A stretch of DNA of 64,000 nucleotides, from assembly GCA_024233215.1 (NCBI GenBank), contig JACKPW010000019.1, positions 1 to 64,000 on the forward strand, written 5' to 3'. The notes under the pieces were generated by a model. The model did not search any database and was not told where the DNA came from. It saw only the letters and a list, made by a program, of their open reading frames with translations. The translations under genes and the position numbers were made by a program. This stretch comes from Verrucomicrobiales bacterium. GTDB taxonomy: Bacteria > Verrucomicrobiota > Verrucomicrobiia > Limisphaerales > J093. The stretch's first letter is position 1. Every line of letters begins with the position of its first letter. Of this stretch, positions 1 to 9,276 are shown piece by piece.

Positions 1-195
1 TACGTCTCCCCGGAGATGATCGACTCCCCCATTCACCATCACGGCGGACCGCTGTTCTTCGCCGTCTCCTTGGTGCCGTTCTTCCTGCTGTTGGTATGGC
101 TGCGCAAGTCCGAGGGAGGCGGCCGGTGGTTCCGCAAGCGACGGGACGACCCTGCACCGGCTGGAGGCACTCCCTCCGCCAACAGTGTGGTCTGA
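1..195 (+). CDS. C-terminal end of a membrane protein (5' end outside window)
   Basis: Frame 1 is open from the first base to a TGA at 193-195, giving 64 residues of a protein whose start lies upstream. A short His-rich stretch (IHHHGG) is followed by one hydrophobic segment (PLFFAVSLVPFFLLLVWL) and a basic tail, as in the last membrane helix of an inner-membrane protein. Because prsK follows, an exosortase or another exopolysaccharide-locus membrane protein is plausible, but no diagnostic residue is visible, so this is context only. The last dozen codons and the stop fall inside a sequence that recurs at about 20701-20740, so the gene appears to end within a dispersed repeat. Confidence 0.55.
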   Translation, partial: YVSPEMIDSPIHHHGGPLFFAVSLVPFFLLLVWLRKSEGGGRWFRKRRDDPAPAGGTPSANSVV

Positions 196-197
196 CC
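161..197 (+). repeat. Dispersed repeat copy (family C) at the 3' end of a gene
   Basis: About 32 of 40 bases match 20701-20740, including an identical core TCCCTCCGCC. This copy supplies the final codons and the stop of the upstream gene. It has a short GGAGG/CCTCC inverted repeat. Confidence 0.5.
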
Positions 198-278
198 CCG
201 GGCACTATCTCCGGCCGAACAGACCCACCGGAGGCAAACAAAGCGGAAATCGGGAACGGCGTTCCGCCCGCCCAATTC

Positions 279-2450
279 ATGGACCCCAACGTCATCCTGC
301 CTTTCATCGGAGCAGCCCTCGCGGCGATCCTGGCGTCGGGCTGGCTGGTGGCCAAGCACCAGACACCGGCACACTGGGCCTTCGCGGCGGGCCTGCTCGT
401 TTTGGCGATGGACACGGCGCTGGCCGGTGCGGTGGTCCTGGCGCCCACTGAGGAGGCCATGTTCGCCCGACAATACGGGCGTGCCTGGTGCAACGCTTTG
501 CTTCCGGGCATCTGGCTGGTCTTCAGTCTCTGCTATTCGCGGGGCAACGGTGCCGAGTTCCTGCGGCGCTGGCGTTGGGGGATCCTTGCGGTGGGGTTGA
601 TTCCAGTGGCGCTCGTAACGGGTTTCAGCCCGCATCTGACAAGCGGCGCGGCCCGGGCCGCCGACGGTTCGGTTGGTGCCCTCACCCTGGCATGGGCGGG
701 GAAAACCGCGCAGGTGGCGATGCTGGTGGGGATGCTGCTGGCGGTGGTCAACCTCGAGAAGACGTTTCGCAGCACCGTCGGCTTGATGCGGTGGCGGGTG
801 AAGTTCGTCATGATTGGGCTCGCGGTAATCCTGGGGGGAAGAATCTATGCGAGCAGCCAGGCCATCCTTTTCGCCGCGGAACAATTCCCCGTGTTCGGCG
901 TCCTGGGAGCCAGCCTCCTGGTGGGCACCCTGTTGATCGCCTTCTCCTTCGCCCGGACCGGCCTCGAGGAAATCGATGTCTACCCGTCGCACGCCCTGCT
1001 CTATGGCTCGCTGTCCGTCCTGCTCGCCGGGGCGTACCTGCTCATGGTGGGGCTGTTCGCGGAAGCGGTCTCACGACTGGGTGGCGATCAAGCCTTTCTG
1101 GCCAAGTCCCTGTTCCTCCTGCTGGCGTTGGTGGGATTGGTGGCGCTGTTGCTGTCGGATCGATTCCGTCAACAGGCCCAGCGGTTCGTCAGCCGGCACC
1201 TGCGCCGGCCCATGTACGACTACCGCCGCATTTGGTCGGCCTACACCGAGCGCACGGGTTCCCAGCGGGACCGGGCCGGTTTCTGCACCGCCGTCGCCAA
1301 GCTGATCGCCGAGACGTTCAATGTGCTGGCGGTGACCGTCTGGATCCTGGACCCCGCCCGCCAGCGGCTGCAGTTTGGCGCCTCCACGTCGCTCACCGGG
1401 GAGGCCGCCGGGGAACTCATGGAGTCGGACATGCTGGATTTGGGCGAGGGCAGTTCCGCCCTTCTGTCCGCTGTCCGCGCCGCGCCGGAGCCGCTCGACA
1501 TGGATGAAACCGGCGGCCCATGGGTGGAAACACTCAAGCGATGCAACCCGGACCGGTTCGGCAAGGGAGGGAACCGGGTCTGCGTGCCGCTGGTCACCGG
1601 CGGGGAAGTGCTCGGTCTGATCACCCTGACGGACCGGGTCAGCGGCGTGCGGTTCTCCGTGGAGGATTACGACCTGCTCAAGTGCATCGGCGACCAGGTG
1701 GCCGCGGGTCTCCTGAATCTCCAACTGTCGCAGAAGCTGCTTGAGGCCAAGGAATTTGAGGCGTTCCAGTCGATGTCGGCATTCTTCGTGCATGACCTGA
1801 AGAACACGGCGTCCACCCTCTCCATGATGCTGGAGAACCTGCCGGTTCATTTCGACAGCGCGGAGTTCCGGGCCGACGCGTTGCGGGGCATCGCCAAGTC
1901 CGTGGAGCGCATCAACAAGCTGGTTGAGCGGATGACACTCCTCCGCCGCGGTTTCGAAGTGAAGCCGGTGATCACGGATCTGAACGAGGTGGTCAGGGGC
2001 GCACTGCGGCAACTGGACGGAGCCTCCGGCGTGCGAGTGGACAGCCGGTTGCACCCCCTCCCCCCGCTGGGGGTCGACCTCGAGCAATTCCCGAAGGTTC
2101 TGACCAACCTGCTCCTGAACGCACGCGAAGCGGTCCCGGCGGAGGGGCAAATCCGGGTCGAGACCACCCGGCGCGATGGCTACGCCGTCGTGTCAGTTGA
2201 AGACAACGGGAAGGGGATGAGCGCGGAGTTTCTCAGTCGCCGCCTGTTCCGCCCCTTCCAGACAACAAAACCGAAGGGACTTGGCATCGGCCTGTTTCAG
2301 AGCCGGATGATTGTCGAGGCCCACGCGGGCATGATCGAAGTGGAAAGCGAATTGGGAAAGGGCACGACGTTCAAGGTGCTCCTGCCGTTATCCCCCCGCG
2401 ACGGGGTCGAGGGGGAACCGGCGGGGCCAGTCTGCGCTCCCAATTCTTGA
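279..2450 (+). CDS. prsK: PEP-CTERM/exopolysaccharide-type membrane histidine kinase PrsK
   Basis: Sensor kinase of 723 aa. The N-terminal third is a multi-helix membrane region starting with MDPNVILPFIGAALAA. It is followed by a GAF-like domain (roughly residues 320-475) and a kinase core. The phosphoacceptor motif FFVHDLKN puts the histidine at about residue 505. The N-box NLLLNAREAV, G1 box VEDNGKGM and G2 region KGLGIGLFQ form an intact HATPase domain. This layout and length match the PrsK family that accompanies PEP-CTERM/exosortase exopolysaccharide loci. I chose the ATG at 279 because the membrane region begins there; an upstream in-frame extension overlaps the previous gene. The stop overlaps a possible TTG start of the next gene, so the two are probably co-translated. 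The next three genes form the matching regulator/export group. Confidence 0.85.
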   Translation: MDPNVILPFIGAALAAILASGWLVAKHQTPAHWAFAAGLLVLAMDTALAGAVVLAPTEEAMFARQYGRAWCNALLPGIWLVFSLCYSRGNGAEFLRRWRWGILAVGLIPVALVTGFSPHLTSGAARAADGSVGALTLAWAGKTAQVAMLVGMLLAVVNLEKTFRSTVGLMRWRVKFVMIGLAVILGGRIYASSQAILFAAEQFPVFGVLGASLLVGTLLIAFSFARTGLEEIDVYPSHALLYGSLSVLLAGAYLLMVGLFAEAVSRLGGDQAFLAKSLFLLLALVGLVALLLSDRFRQQAQRFVSRHLRRPMYDYRRIWSAYTERTGSQRDRAGFCTAVAKLIAETFNVLAVTVWILDPARQRLQFGASTSLTGEAAGELMESDMLDLGEGSSALLSAVRAAPEPLDMDETGGPWVETLKRCNPDRFGKGGNRVCVPLVTGGEVLGLITLTDRVSGVRFSVEDYDLLKCIGDQVAAGLLNLQLSQKLLEAKEFEAFQSMSAFFVHDLKNTASTLSMMLENLPVHFDSAEFRADALRGIAKSVERINKLVERMTLLRRGFEVKPVITDLNEVVRGALRQLDGASGVRVDSRLHPLPPLGVDLEQFPKVLTNLLLNAREAVPAEGQIRVETTRRDGYAVVSVEDNGKGMSAEFLSRRLFRPFQTTKPKGLGIGLFQSRMIVEAHAGMIEVESELGKGTTFKVLLPLSPRDGVEGEPAGPVCAPNS

Positions 2451-2467
2451 AAAACCCCCGCCTGGCC

Positions 2468-3889
2468 ATGGAAAAGCTGGCATACAGAGGTAAACCCAAC
2501 ACCAAACCCACGCTTCTGGTCGTGGAGGATGACGAAACCACCCGTGCCCAGTTGAAGTGGGCACTGGGCGACGAGTACGAGCTCTGCCTGGCCACCGACC
2601 GGCCCAGCGCGCTGGAGGCCTTCCGGACGCTGCGGCCGCACCTGGCATTGCTTGACCTCCGACTGCCCCCCCGCACGGATGGGCCCACCGAAGGACTCGC
2701 CGTGCTGGACGCCATCCGGGAACTCGACGCGGAAGCACAGATCATCGTCCTCAGCGGCCAAACGGACCAGGAAACGGCCCGACTCGCGTTGAACCAGGGA
2801 GCGTGCGACTTCCTGAGGAAACCGGCCCGACTGGATGAACTGCGCGACGTGCTCCGCTGCCGGAGCCGCTGCGCCACCCTCGGGCGTGAAGGCCGACTGC
2901 CCGCTGAAGCCCTCCCTGAGGCCATGCCCGAAGCGCTTCAGGGCCGAAGTCCACAGATGCGAGAGGTTCTCGACAACATCCGCAAGGTCGCGGCAACGGA
3001 CGCTCCGGTATTGATCCTCGGTGAAACCGGAACCGGCAAGGAAACCGCAGCCAGGACCATCCACGGACTCAGTTGCCGGGCGCACGGGGCCTTCGTGGCG
3101 ATCACCTGTGGCTCCCTCCGGGAGGATCCCGACGCGGACCACCTCTTCTGCGGCCCGTTGGCCGCCGCAGCCCCCAGCCAGGGAGTCGGGATCGGGAGCG
3201 CGGCCGAAGGCACGCTGTTTCTCGACGGCGTTCACCAACTCCCCCTGGGCCTGCAGGCCAGGCTGCTCAGGATTCTACAAAGTCGCGCCATCGGCACAAT
3301 CGGGGAGCGGGAGACGGACCTGTTTGCCGCCCGCTTGATCGCCGCCACCAGTATGGACCTGCAGGCTACCGCCAGGACCGGCAGTTTTCTGGAAGAGCTG
3401 TACTACAGCCTGGCGGTGGTGGTCATCCAAATGCCGCCACTGCGGGAGCGTCAGGAGGACATCCGCACCGTGGCCAGATCCCTTCTGCGACGATTCGCCA
3501 ACCAGCATCGCAAGCCAACACTGGCATTCGAACCCGATGCGCTTCAGGCGCTGGAACGTTATCCCTGGCCGGGCAACCTGCGGGAACTCGAGAACTGTCT
3601 GCAGCGCGCGGTGATTCTGACCGACTGCGACCGACTGCGTGCGGAGCATCTCGGTCTCAAGCCCCTGTCCCCTCGACTGCGCACGCCCCACGGCTTGAAG
3701 GCAGCCCGGCGGGATGCCGAACGCGACACGATCGTGGAGGCCTTGAAGAGACATGCCGGCAAGGTCTCCCCCGCCGCCGCGGAACTGGGCATCAGCCGTC
3801 CAACCCTCTATGCGCTGCTGCGCAAACTCAATATCGAACGTTCGAGTTCCTCTTCCTCGCCGACCGGCGCGTCCCCGAACGTGGAATAG
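2468..3889 (+). CDS. PrsR-like response regulator with a degenerate sigma-54 AAA+ domain
   Basis: Of 473 aa: receiver (phosphoacceptor Asp about residue 63 in LLDLRLPP, Lys in LRKP), AAA+ domain, and Fis-type HTH (AAAELGISRPTLYALL). Walker A is intact (GETGTGKE, about residues 185-192). The sigma-54 contact loop, GSFTGA in the paralogue 1.9 kb downstream, is missing: the segment after TCGSL lacks ELFGHEKGSFTGA entirely. Walker B reads FLDGVHQ instead of FLDEIGD, and the FYRL Arg is Ser (YYSL). A protein like this should not open sigma-54 promoters by itself. It could bind DNA, act through heteromers with the canonical PrsR, or work with another sigma factor. The start is the ATG at 2468; a TTG at 2447 overlapping the prsK stop is the alternative. 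Confidence 0.85.
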   Translation: MEKLAYRGKPNTKPTLLVVEDDETTRAQLKWALGDEYELCLATDRPSALEAFRTLRPHLALLDLRLPPRTDGPTEGLAVLDAIRELDAEAQIIVLSGQTDQETARLALNQGACDFLRKPARLDELRDVLRCRSRCATLGREGRLPAEALPEAMPEALQGRSPQMREVLDNIRKVAATDAPVLILGETGTGKETAARTIHGLSCRAHGAFVAITCGSLREDPDADHLFCGPLAAAAPSQGVGIGSAAEGTLFLDGVHQLPLGLQARLLRILQSRAIGTIGERETDLFAARLIAATSMDLQATARTGSFLEELYYSLAVVVIQMPPLRERQEDIRTVARSLLRRFANQHRKPTLAFEPDALQALERYPWPGNLRELENCLQRAVILTDCDRLRAEHLGLKPLSPRLRTPHGLKAARRDAERDTIVEALKRHAGKVSPAAAELGISRPTLYALLRKLNIERSSSSSSPTGASPNVE

Positions 3890-3983
3890 TCAACTGCCCG
3901 GCGCCCGCCTTCAGCGCAACCGGGTCTGGGCAACCTCGTGCGAGTGTGTCACCCTTCCCAACAAACCGTTCCACAGCCACAAC

Positions 3984-4667
3984 ATGAAACCCGAACTCAA
4001 CCCACAACAACAAGGCCGTGTTGCCGACCGCCATCCCGGAAAAGGACCTGCCTTCGGAGGTCTGCCCGGGGCATGCAACCTGCTCCTGCTTGCCCTGCTG
4101 ATGCTGGTCGGCATCGGCTGCCAGTCGACCGGACCCACGTTCATCCCCGCGGACCGCGCCATCCCGGATCGCGACGTCACGCTTCGCGAAGGCGACATCA
4201 TCAGCCTCGTGTTCCCGGGCAGTCCCGATCTGAACACGACCCAGCAGATCCGGCGGGACGGGAAGATCAACCTGTCGATGGTGGGGGACATCCAGGCCGC
4301 GGGCCTCGCGCCGACCGCCGTCGAAAAGGCAGTGCTGGCAGCCTACGGCAACCAGTTGGTCTCGGCGGAAGTAACCGTCACCCTCCAGTCAGCCGCCTTT
4401 TCGGTCTTCGTCACCGGCATGGTCGTGCGTCCGGGGAAGGTGACCCTCGACCGCCCCATGACCCTGATCGAGGCGATCATGGAGGCGGGCGGTTTCGATT
4501 ATCAACGAGCCAACCTGAAGGCTGTGCGGGTGATGCGCCGGGACGGCGATCGCATCCAGAACCACACGGTCAACCTCAAACCCGCCCTGAAGGGGGAGGC
4601 CTGTCCGGCATTCTACCTCCGGCCTTTCGACATCGTTTACGTTCCGGAACGATTCTCACTGTTCTAG
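3984..4667 (+). CDS. Polysaccharide biosynthesis/export lipoprotein (Wza/SLBB type)
   Basis: Of 227 aa. A hydrophobic signal segment ends in a lipobox (VGIGCQS), so the mature protein should be an outer-membrane lipoprotein. It continues with the Poly_export domain (REGDIISLVFPGSPDLN, then the RRDGKINLSMVGDI signature) and one SLBB beta-grasp domain (VFVTGMVVRPGKVTLDRPMT). In this family such proteins form the periplasmic/outer-membrane channel for capsule or exopolysaccharide. At 227 aa it is shorter than Wza (about 380 aa), with one clear SLBB domain, as is common for PEP-CTERM-locus exporters. It sits between the degenerate and canonical PrsR genes, and a UDP-glucose dehydrogenase lies nearby, which supports an exopolysaccharide role. 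The polymer is unknown. Confidence 0.85.
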   Translation: MKPELNPQQQGRVADRHPGKGPAFGGLPGACNLLLLALLMLVGIGCQSTGPTFIPADRAIPDRDVTLREGDIISLVFPGSPDLNTTQQIRRDGKINLSMVGDIQAAGLAPTAVEKAVLAAYGNQLVSAEVTVTLQSAAFSVFVTGMVVRPGKVTLDRPMTLIEAIMEAGGFDYQRANLKAVRVMRRDGDRIQNHTVNLKPALKGEACPAFYLRPFDIVYVPERFSLF

Positions 4668-4766
4668 CCGCCTGACCCTGCGCCATTGCCTGCCCGGGGG
4701 CTTCCACCCCCACGCGGGCAGGCTGGTCCATACCGCCACAGCCCGCCGAGCCCCACACTCCGACTG

Positions 4767-6140
4767 ATGCCGTCCCCCATGCTGCCCCGCCTGCTGATTG
4801 TCGATGACGACGAGGAAATCCGCTCGCAACTCAAGTGGGCGCTGACGGATTCCTACGAACTGCGCCTCGCGGGGGACCGTCCGAGTGCGCTGCAGGAATT
4901 CCGCGAGCATCAACCCACGGTCATGGTGCTGGACCTGGGGTTACCACCGGACCCCGATTCTCCCCAGGAAGGTCTCGCGCTTCTGTCCGAAGTGCTGGAC
5001 CTTGCGGCGTTGACCAAGGTGGTGGTCCTGACCGGTCAGGAGGAACGGCAGAACGCCCTCAAGGTCGTGGAGGCCGGGGCCTACGATTTCCTGAGCAAAC
5101 CGGTGGACCTCGGCGAACTCAAGATCATCCTGCGGCGCGCCGTTCATCTGGCCCAACTCGAGCGCGAATGCTCCGAGATGCGCCAGCAGCTGCACGAGGG
5201 CGGCTTCGAGGACATGCTTGGGACAAGCCCCAACATGCAACAGGTGTTCTCCACGATCCGCAAGGTGGCGACCACCGACGCGTCCGTCCTGATCCTGGGA
5301 GAAAGCGGAACCGGCAAGGAGCGGGCGGCAATGGCAATCCACCGCCACAGCGCCCGCAAGGACGGACCTTTCGTGGCCATCAACTGCAGCGCCATCCCCG
5401 AGACGTTGCTGGAGAGCGAGTTGTTCGGACACGAGAAGGGCTCCTTCACCGGCGCCCACGCGCAGCGCAAGGGCCGGATCGAATCGGCCATTGGCGGCAC
5501 CCTGTTTCTGGACGAAATCGGGGACCTGCCCCTGGCCATTCAGGTCAAGCTCCTGCGCTTTCTCCAGGAACATACCATCGAGCGCGTGGGGGGGCGGTCC
5601 CCCATCCAGGTTGACGCCCGTGTCATTGCGGCCACGAACATGGACCTCGAGCAGGCGATCGGGGAGGGGCGGTTCCGCGAGGATCTCTTCTACCGCCTCG
5701 CCGTCGTGGTCCTTCGATTGCCACCGCTGCGCGAGCGGCCCGCCGACCTCCTCCTGCTGGCACGCGTGTTTCTCACCCGGTTCGCGGCCGAATTTGGACG
5801 CAAGCCACCCCCGCTCGATTCCCAGGCAACCGCCGCCCTTCAGAATCATTCCTGGCCTGGGAACATCCGTGAACTCGAAAACCGGATCAAACGCGCCGTG
5901 ATCATGGCCGATGGCCCGCGCATTGCGCCTGCCGACTTGGAACTCGACGGGGCAACCGCCCCCGCGGATGCCGTCCAGACGCTTCAACACGTCCGGGAGG
6001 AAGCTGAAAGAAGCTTGATTGAGTCCTCCCTGCGACGTCACGCCGGCAAGATGACCGCGGTCGCCGCCGAACTCGACATCAGCCGTCCCACTCTTTACGA
6101 GTTGATTGCGAAACTCGGGGTCGAACGTCCTGGCAAATGA
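4767..6140 (+). CDS. prsR: Sigma-54-dependent response regulator PrsR
   Basis: Of 457 aa: receiver domain (DDDEE acidic pocket, phosphoacceptor Asp about residue 56 in VLDLGLPP, Lys in LSKP), full AAA+ domain, and C-terminal Fis-type HTH (AAELDISRPTLYELIAKL). All activator motifs are present: Walker A GESGTGKE, the sigma-54 loop GSFTGA at about residues 225-230, Walker B FLDEIGD, and the FYRLAVV arginine. It should activate sigma-54 promoters after phosphorylation, most simply by PrsK encoded upstream. It is clearly paralogous to the regulator at 2468-3889, with near-identical stretches around the receiver and the Walker A region. The ATG at 4767 puts the receiver directly after a six-residue leader; the ATG at 4779 is also possible. 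Confidence 0.9.
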   Translation: MPSPMLPRLLIVDDDEEIRSQLKWALTDSYELRLAGDRPSALQEFREHQPTVMVLDLGLPPDPDSPQEGLALLSEVLDLAALTKVVVLTGQEERQNALKVVEAGAYDFLSKPVDLGELKIILRRAVHLAQLERECSEMRQQLHEGGFEDMLGTSPNMQQVFSTIRKVATTDASVLILGESGTGKERAAMAIHRHSARKDGPFVAINCSAIPETLLESELFGHEKGSFTGAHAQRKGRIESAIGGTLFLDEIGDLPLAIQVKLLRFLQEHTIERVGGRSPIQVDARVIAATNMDLEQAIGEGRFREDLFYRLAVVVLRLPPLRERPADLLLLARVFLTRFAAEFGRKPPPLDSQATAALQNHSWPGNIRELENRIKRAVIMADGPRIAPADLELDGATAPADAVQTLQHVREEAERSLIESSLRRHAGKMTAVAAELDISRPTLYELIAKLGVERPGK

Positions 6141-6219
6141 GGCCAGGGCTGTGGCAATCCCCTGGTAACCCGGAATCGTCCCTCGGAAGAGCGGCCTTCG
6201 GTGTAAGGAAGCACCGGAC

Positions 6220-6294
<75 letters not shown>

Positions 6295-6591
6295 AATCCA
6301 TCGCCGGCGCGCCGCCTTGGAGCGTCATCCTCCCGGATCGCATCTGTCGGCCAACGTGTCTCGTGACCGGCGCTGCGGGCTCCGCGTCGCGCAAAGCGGC
6401 GCCTACTTTGGCGACGCCACGCCGGATGGCAAGCTCATTTCGGGTTCTGCCAGAGAGACAGAAGCCCCGATCCCCCCACCACTCCGCTCCACGCGTCATC
6501 CCACCCCGTGACTGAAGGCATCTTCCCGGCCGGCGGTCACCCATCCCCCCCTCGAATCTCCGGGAAGGCTTCACCCCCAACTCAGACCCAC
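6295..6591. other. Intergenic region without recognisable gene
   Basis: This gap upstream of the tRNA and downstream of the Nudix gene holds only short ORFs without recognisable features. Near its right end a decamer CTCAGACCCA occurs twice in tandem (6581-6600), running into the end of the Nudix gene. Confidence 0.4.
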
Positions 6592-7020
6592 TCAGACCCA
6601 CAGCTTACCCCCGGTGCGCAGACGACCCACCAAGTCCAGATCCGCCGGAGGAAAATCGTATTGGTCCAGTTCCGCGGCTGTGACCCAGGCCAGTTCCTGG
6701 CCGTCAAGCCCGACAGGTTCACCGCGCGTCAACCGACAGCGATAGAACCGGAGCAGGACGCGACGAGCTGGGTAGTCATGGGCCTGCTCGAACACGCATT
6801 CCCCCACTTCCACCGCGACCCCAAGTTCCTCCCGCAATTCCCGTTCAAGGCAGTTCTCCCAGGATTCCTGCGGCTCCCGCTTGCCGCCAGGAAACTCCCA
6901 CAGCCCCGCCAGATGCGTGCCGTCGGGACGCTGCGCCAGCAGCACCCGGTGGTTTCGGAAGATCAGGCCCGCCGCAACCTCGACCACGGGGCGGCCGGAT
7001 GAATCAGGCGGCTGCGACAT
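6592..7020 (-). CDS. Nudix hydrolase, MutT-like (8-oxo-dGTP type)
   Basis: Of 142 aa, full length for a single-domain Nudix protein. The Nudix box runs from GGKREPQES through ENCLERELREELGV and carries the G-X5-E and REXXEE metal-binding elements. The N-terminal half (AAGLIFRNHRVLLAQRP, LWEFPGGK) matches MutT-like enzymes that clean oxidised nucleotides from the pool. Substrate specificity cannot be read from the sequence, so another pyrophosphohydrolase activity is possible. The UDP-glucose dehydrogenase gene ends 15 bp upstream on the same strand, so the two may share a transcript although their functions look unrelated. Confidence 0.88.
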   Translation of the reverse strand: MSQPPDSSGRPVVEVAAGLIFRNHRVLLAQRPDGTHLAGLWEFPGGKREPQESWENCLERELREELGVAVEVGECVFEQAHDYPARRVLLRFYRCRLTRGEPVGLDGQELAWVTAAELDQYDFPPADLDLVGRLRTGGKLWV

Positions 7021-7035
7021 CCCGGCTCTCAGGCC

Positions 7036-8334
7036 TCACCGCCCCACGCTCCGGTAGACCCAGCCGAACCGTTCCATCTCGTCGGGATCAAAGAGGTTCC
7101 GGCCATCGAACAGGATCGGATGGGTCATGGCGGCACGGGCGCGGGCGAGGTCGAGCTGCTTGAACTCCTCCCATTCCGTCGCCACCACCAGGGCGTCGCA
7201 CCCTTCGGCCACCGCGTTCATGTCCGGCACGAACTCCGCGTCGGGGAGTTCCGCCCGGGCTTTCTCCATCGCACGGGGATCATGCACGCGCAGGATGGCC
7301 CCTTCGGCCTGGAGGCGCGTGCACAACTCGATGGCGGGCGACAGCCGGATGTCATCGGTGTTGTTCTTGAACGCGAGTCCCAGGACCCCGAGACGCTTGT
7401 CCTTCAGCACCCACAGCGTGTCCTTGATCTTGCCGAGAAAGCGGTCCATCTGCCGACGGTTGACCGCCTGCACCTCCTTGAGCAGGTCGAACGGGCAGCC
7501 AAGTTGCTCGGCGATCTTGATGAACGCGCTCAAGTCCTTCGGAAAACAGCTTCCCCCGAAGCCCAGGCCCGCGTTGAGAAACGCCCGGCCGATCCGGCGG
7601 TCCATGCCGATGCCGTTCACCACCTGCTGAATGTCGGCCCCGGACGCTTCGCAAATCGCCGACAGCGCGTTCGCGTAGGAGATCTTCAACGCGAGAAACG
7701 AGTTGGCGGCGTGCTTGATCAACTCGGCCGAGTTGATGTCGGTGACCACGATCGGCGCGTCGAACGGGGCGTAGATGTCGCGCATGGTGGCGACCGGACG
7801 CCGGTTTTGCACGCCGATGACGATCCGGTCCGGATGCATCAGGTCCTCCACCGCACACCCTTCCCGCAGGAACTCGGGGTTGCTGACCACGTCGAACTCC
7901 ACTTTCGACTGGGAGTAGCGCTTGATCGTCTCCGCCACCTTTTCCCCTGTCTTCACCGGCACCGTGCTCTTGTCGACGATGATCTTCGGCGTGGTAAGGC
8001 ACGCGGCGATCTCGCGGGCCACTTTCTCGATGAAGCTCAGGTCAACGCTGCCATCCGGGAGGGGTGGCGTGGGAACCGCGATGAAGACGACTTCCGAATC
8101 CGCCACGCCCGAAACGGTTGATTCGGTGAACCGGAGTCGTCCGGCAGCCACGTTGCGCTGGACGATCTCCCCCAACCCGGGTTCGTAGATCGGCAGTCCG
8201 CCGCGACGCAGGATGTCCACCTTCGCGACGTCGTTGTCCACGCAGGTGACCTGATGGCCGACCTCGGCGAAGCAGGCGCCGGTCACCAGACCCACGTAGC
8301 CCGTGCCGATAATGCTGATGCGGACGGTTTTCAT
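7036..8334 (-). CDS. UDP-glucose 6-dehydrogenase
   Basis: Of 432 aa, the usual bacterial Ugd/TuaD length. The N-terminal Rossmann fold starts at once (ISIIGTGYVGLVTGACFAE). The substrate region FGGSCFPKD carries the catalytic cysteine at about residue 263, and KNNTDDIRLSP marks the C-terminal NAD-dependent domain. The enzyme oxidises UDP-glucose to UDP-glucuronate in the cytoplasm with two NAD+, providing precursors for uronic-acid-containing polysaccharide. A role with the nearby prsK/prsR/export-lipoprotein group is likely but inferred. A GDP-mannose dehydrogenase is the closest alternative; the VDKSTVPVKT and GYVGLVT signatures favour UDP-glucose. Confidence 0.9.
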   Translation of the reverse strand: MKTVRISIIGTGYVGLVTGACFAEVGHQVTCVDNDVAKVDILRRGGLPIYEPGLGEIVQRNVAAGRLRFTESTVSGVADSEVVFIAVPTPPLPDGSVDLSFIEKVAREIAACLTTPKIIVDKSTVPVKTGEKVAETIKRYSQSKVEFDVVSNPEFLREGCAVEDLMHPDRIVIGVQNRRPVATMRDIYAPFDAPIVVTDINSAELIKHAANSFLALKISYANALSAICEASGADIQQVVNGIGMDRRIGRAFLNAGLGFGGSCFPKDLSAFIKIAEQLGCPFDLLKEVQAVNRRQMDRFLGKIKDTLWVLKDKRLGVLGLAFKNNTDDIRLSPAIELCTRLQAEGAILRVHDPRAMEKARAELPDAEFVPDMNAVAEGCDALVVATEWEEFKQLDLARARAAMTHPILFDGRNLFDPDEMERFGWVYRSVGR

Positions 8335-8414
8335 AGCGACTCAAGCAAACTGACCGCCGGAAACGCCGAGGCCCGCCGGAGCAGCGGACGACCCCATCCG
8401 TGACTCGTTCCCGC

Positions 8415-9209
8415 CTACTCCGCCCCTCCGGCTCCGGCGGGTACTTCGTTATTGGTGGTCGAAACCGGCGCCGCCTCCTCGGACACCACCGGAATGCTGG
8501 TCTCGGGAAGGGTGACGGTGTTGGTGACCACGGGGGCAGGCGCCAGTTCGGGATGATCCCGAAGCAGCCGCTCCCGTCGGGTGGTCGCCTCAAAAGCCTG
8601 CTGACTAAAGCCGGCGGCGTCGGCCATCCCGTCGTAAATCCGGAGGGCATCCGCCGGCTTCCCCGTGTCCTCGAACAGCGTCGCAAGCGCCAGGCGTGCC
8701 TGGTCGGCCACGGGATTGCCGGAGTGCCGGCCGATCACCGACTCGTAGGCCGTCACCGCCTTGTCGGTCTGGTTCTGTGCGTCCAGACTGGCGGCCACCC
8801 CCAGGGCGGCGATGGGCGCCAGTTCGCTTCCCGAGTGCTCCCTGCCAAACTGTTCAAACAGCTGGGCCGCCTGGGCATAGTCGGCTTCGCGATAGGCCGC
8901 CCCCGCCGCGAGCAGGAGTGCCCGGGCGCCGGCGGTGGTGGAGGAATAGGCCCCTGCCACCTGCAGCAGTTCCGCCGGCTTGGGACCGGACTCCGCGGCC
9001 CCGGGCGTGGCCGGGGACGCCTTGCTCAGCACCGTAAGCAAAGCCTCGCTCGCGGCAAGCCGCGTCCGCTTGTTGTTCCAATGGACGACATATCCAATGA
9101 CCACCACGACCAGCACCGCCACGGCACCGGCAATCACCTGCTTGCGGTGAACCTGTGCCCAAGCCAGTAGGTCGTATATCCGGGTTGACTCCGTTCCAGC
9201 CGACTGCAT
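8415..9209 (-). CDS. Membrane-anchored TPR protein (YfgM-like architecture)
   Basis: Of 264 aa from the ATG at 9209. A cytoplasmic N-terminus (QVHRKQ) is followed by one membrane helix (VIAGAVAVLVVVVIGYVV) at about residues 26-43, then a helical region with TPR-like units rich in Ala (AAGAAYREADYAQAAQLFEQF, ALATLFEDTGKPADALRIYDG). The C-terminus is low-complexity Pro/Val/Thr. The plan resembles YfgM/BamD-like helper proteins: one N-terminal helix with a periplasmic TPR domain. The function is unassigned. It lies 80 bp upstream of the UDP-glucose dehydrogenase gene on the same strand. A longer in-frame start at 9248 is less likely because the extra residues add no helix or domain. Confidence 0.75.
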   Translation of the reverse strand: MQSAGTESTRIYDLLAWAQVHRKQVIAGAVAVLVVVVIGYVVHWNNKRTRLAASEALLTVLSKASPATPGAAESGPKPAELLQVAGAYSSTTAGARALLLAAGAAYREADYAQAAQLFEQFGREHSGSELAPIAALGVAASLDAQNQTDKAVTAYESVIGRHSGNPVADQARLALATLFEDTGKPADALRIYDGMADAAGFSQQAFEATTRRERLLRDHPELAPAPVVTNTVTLPETSIPVVSEEAAPVSTTNNEVPAGAGGAE

Positions 9210-9276
9210 AAGGGGGCAGAGGTTGCGAAGGGGGTGGGCCAAACGCAAGCCGAAATGCTACCCGCCGCCGCCCCCC

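Noticed and set aside
6145..6175. Terminator after prsR.
   Set aside because: A weak CCAGG/CCTGG hairpin is present but no T-run follows.
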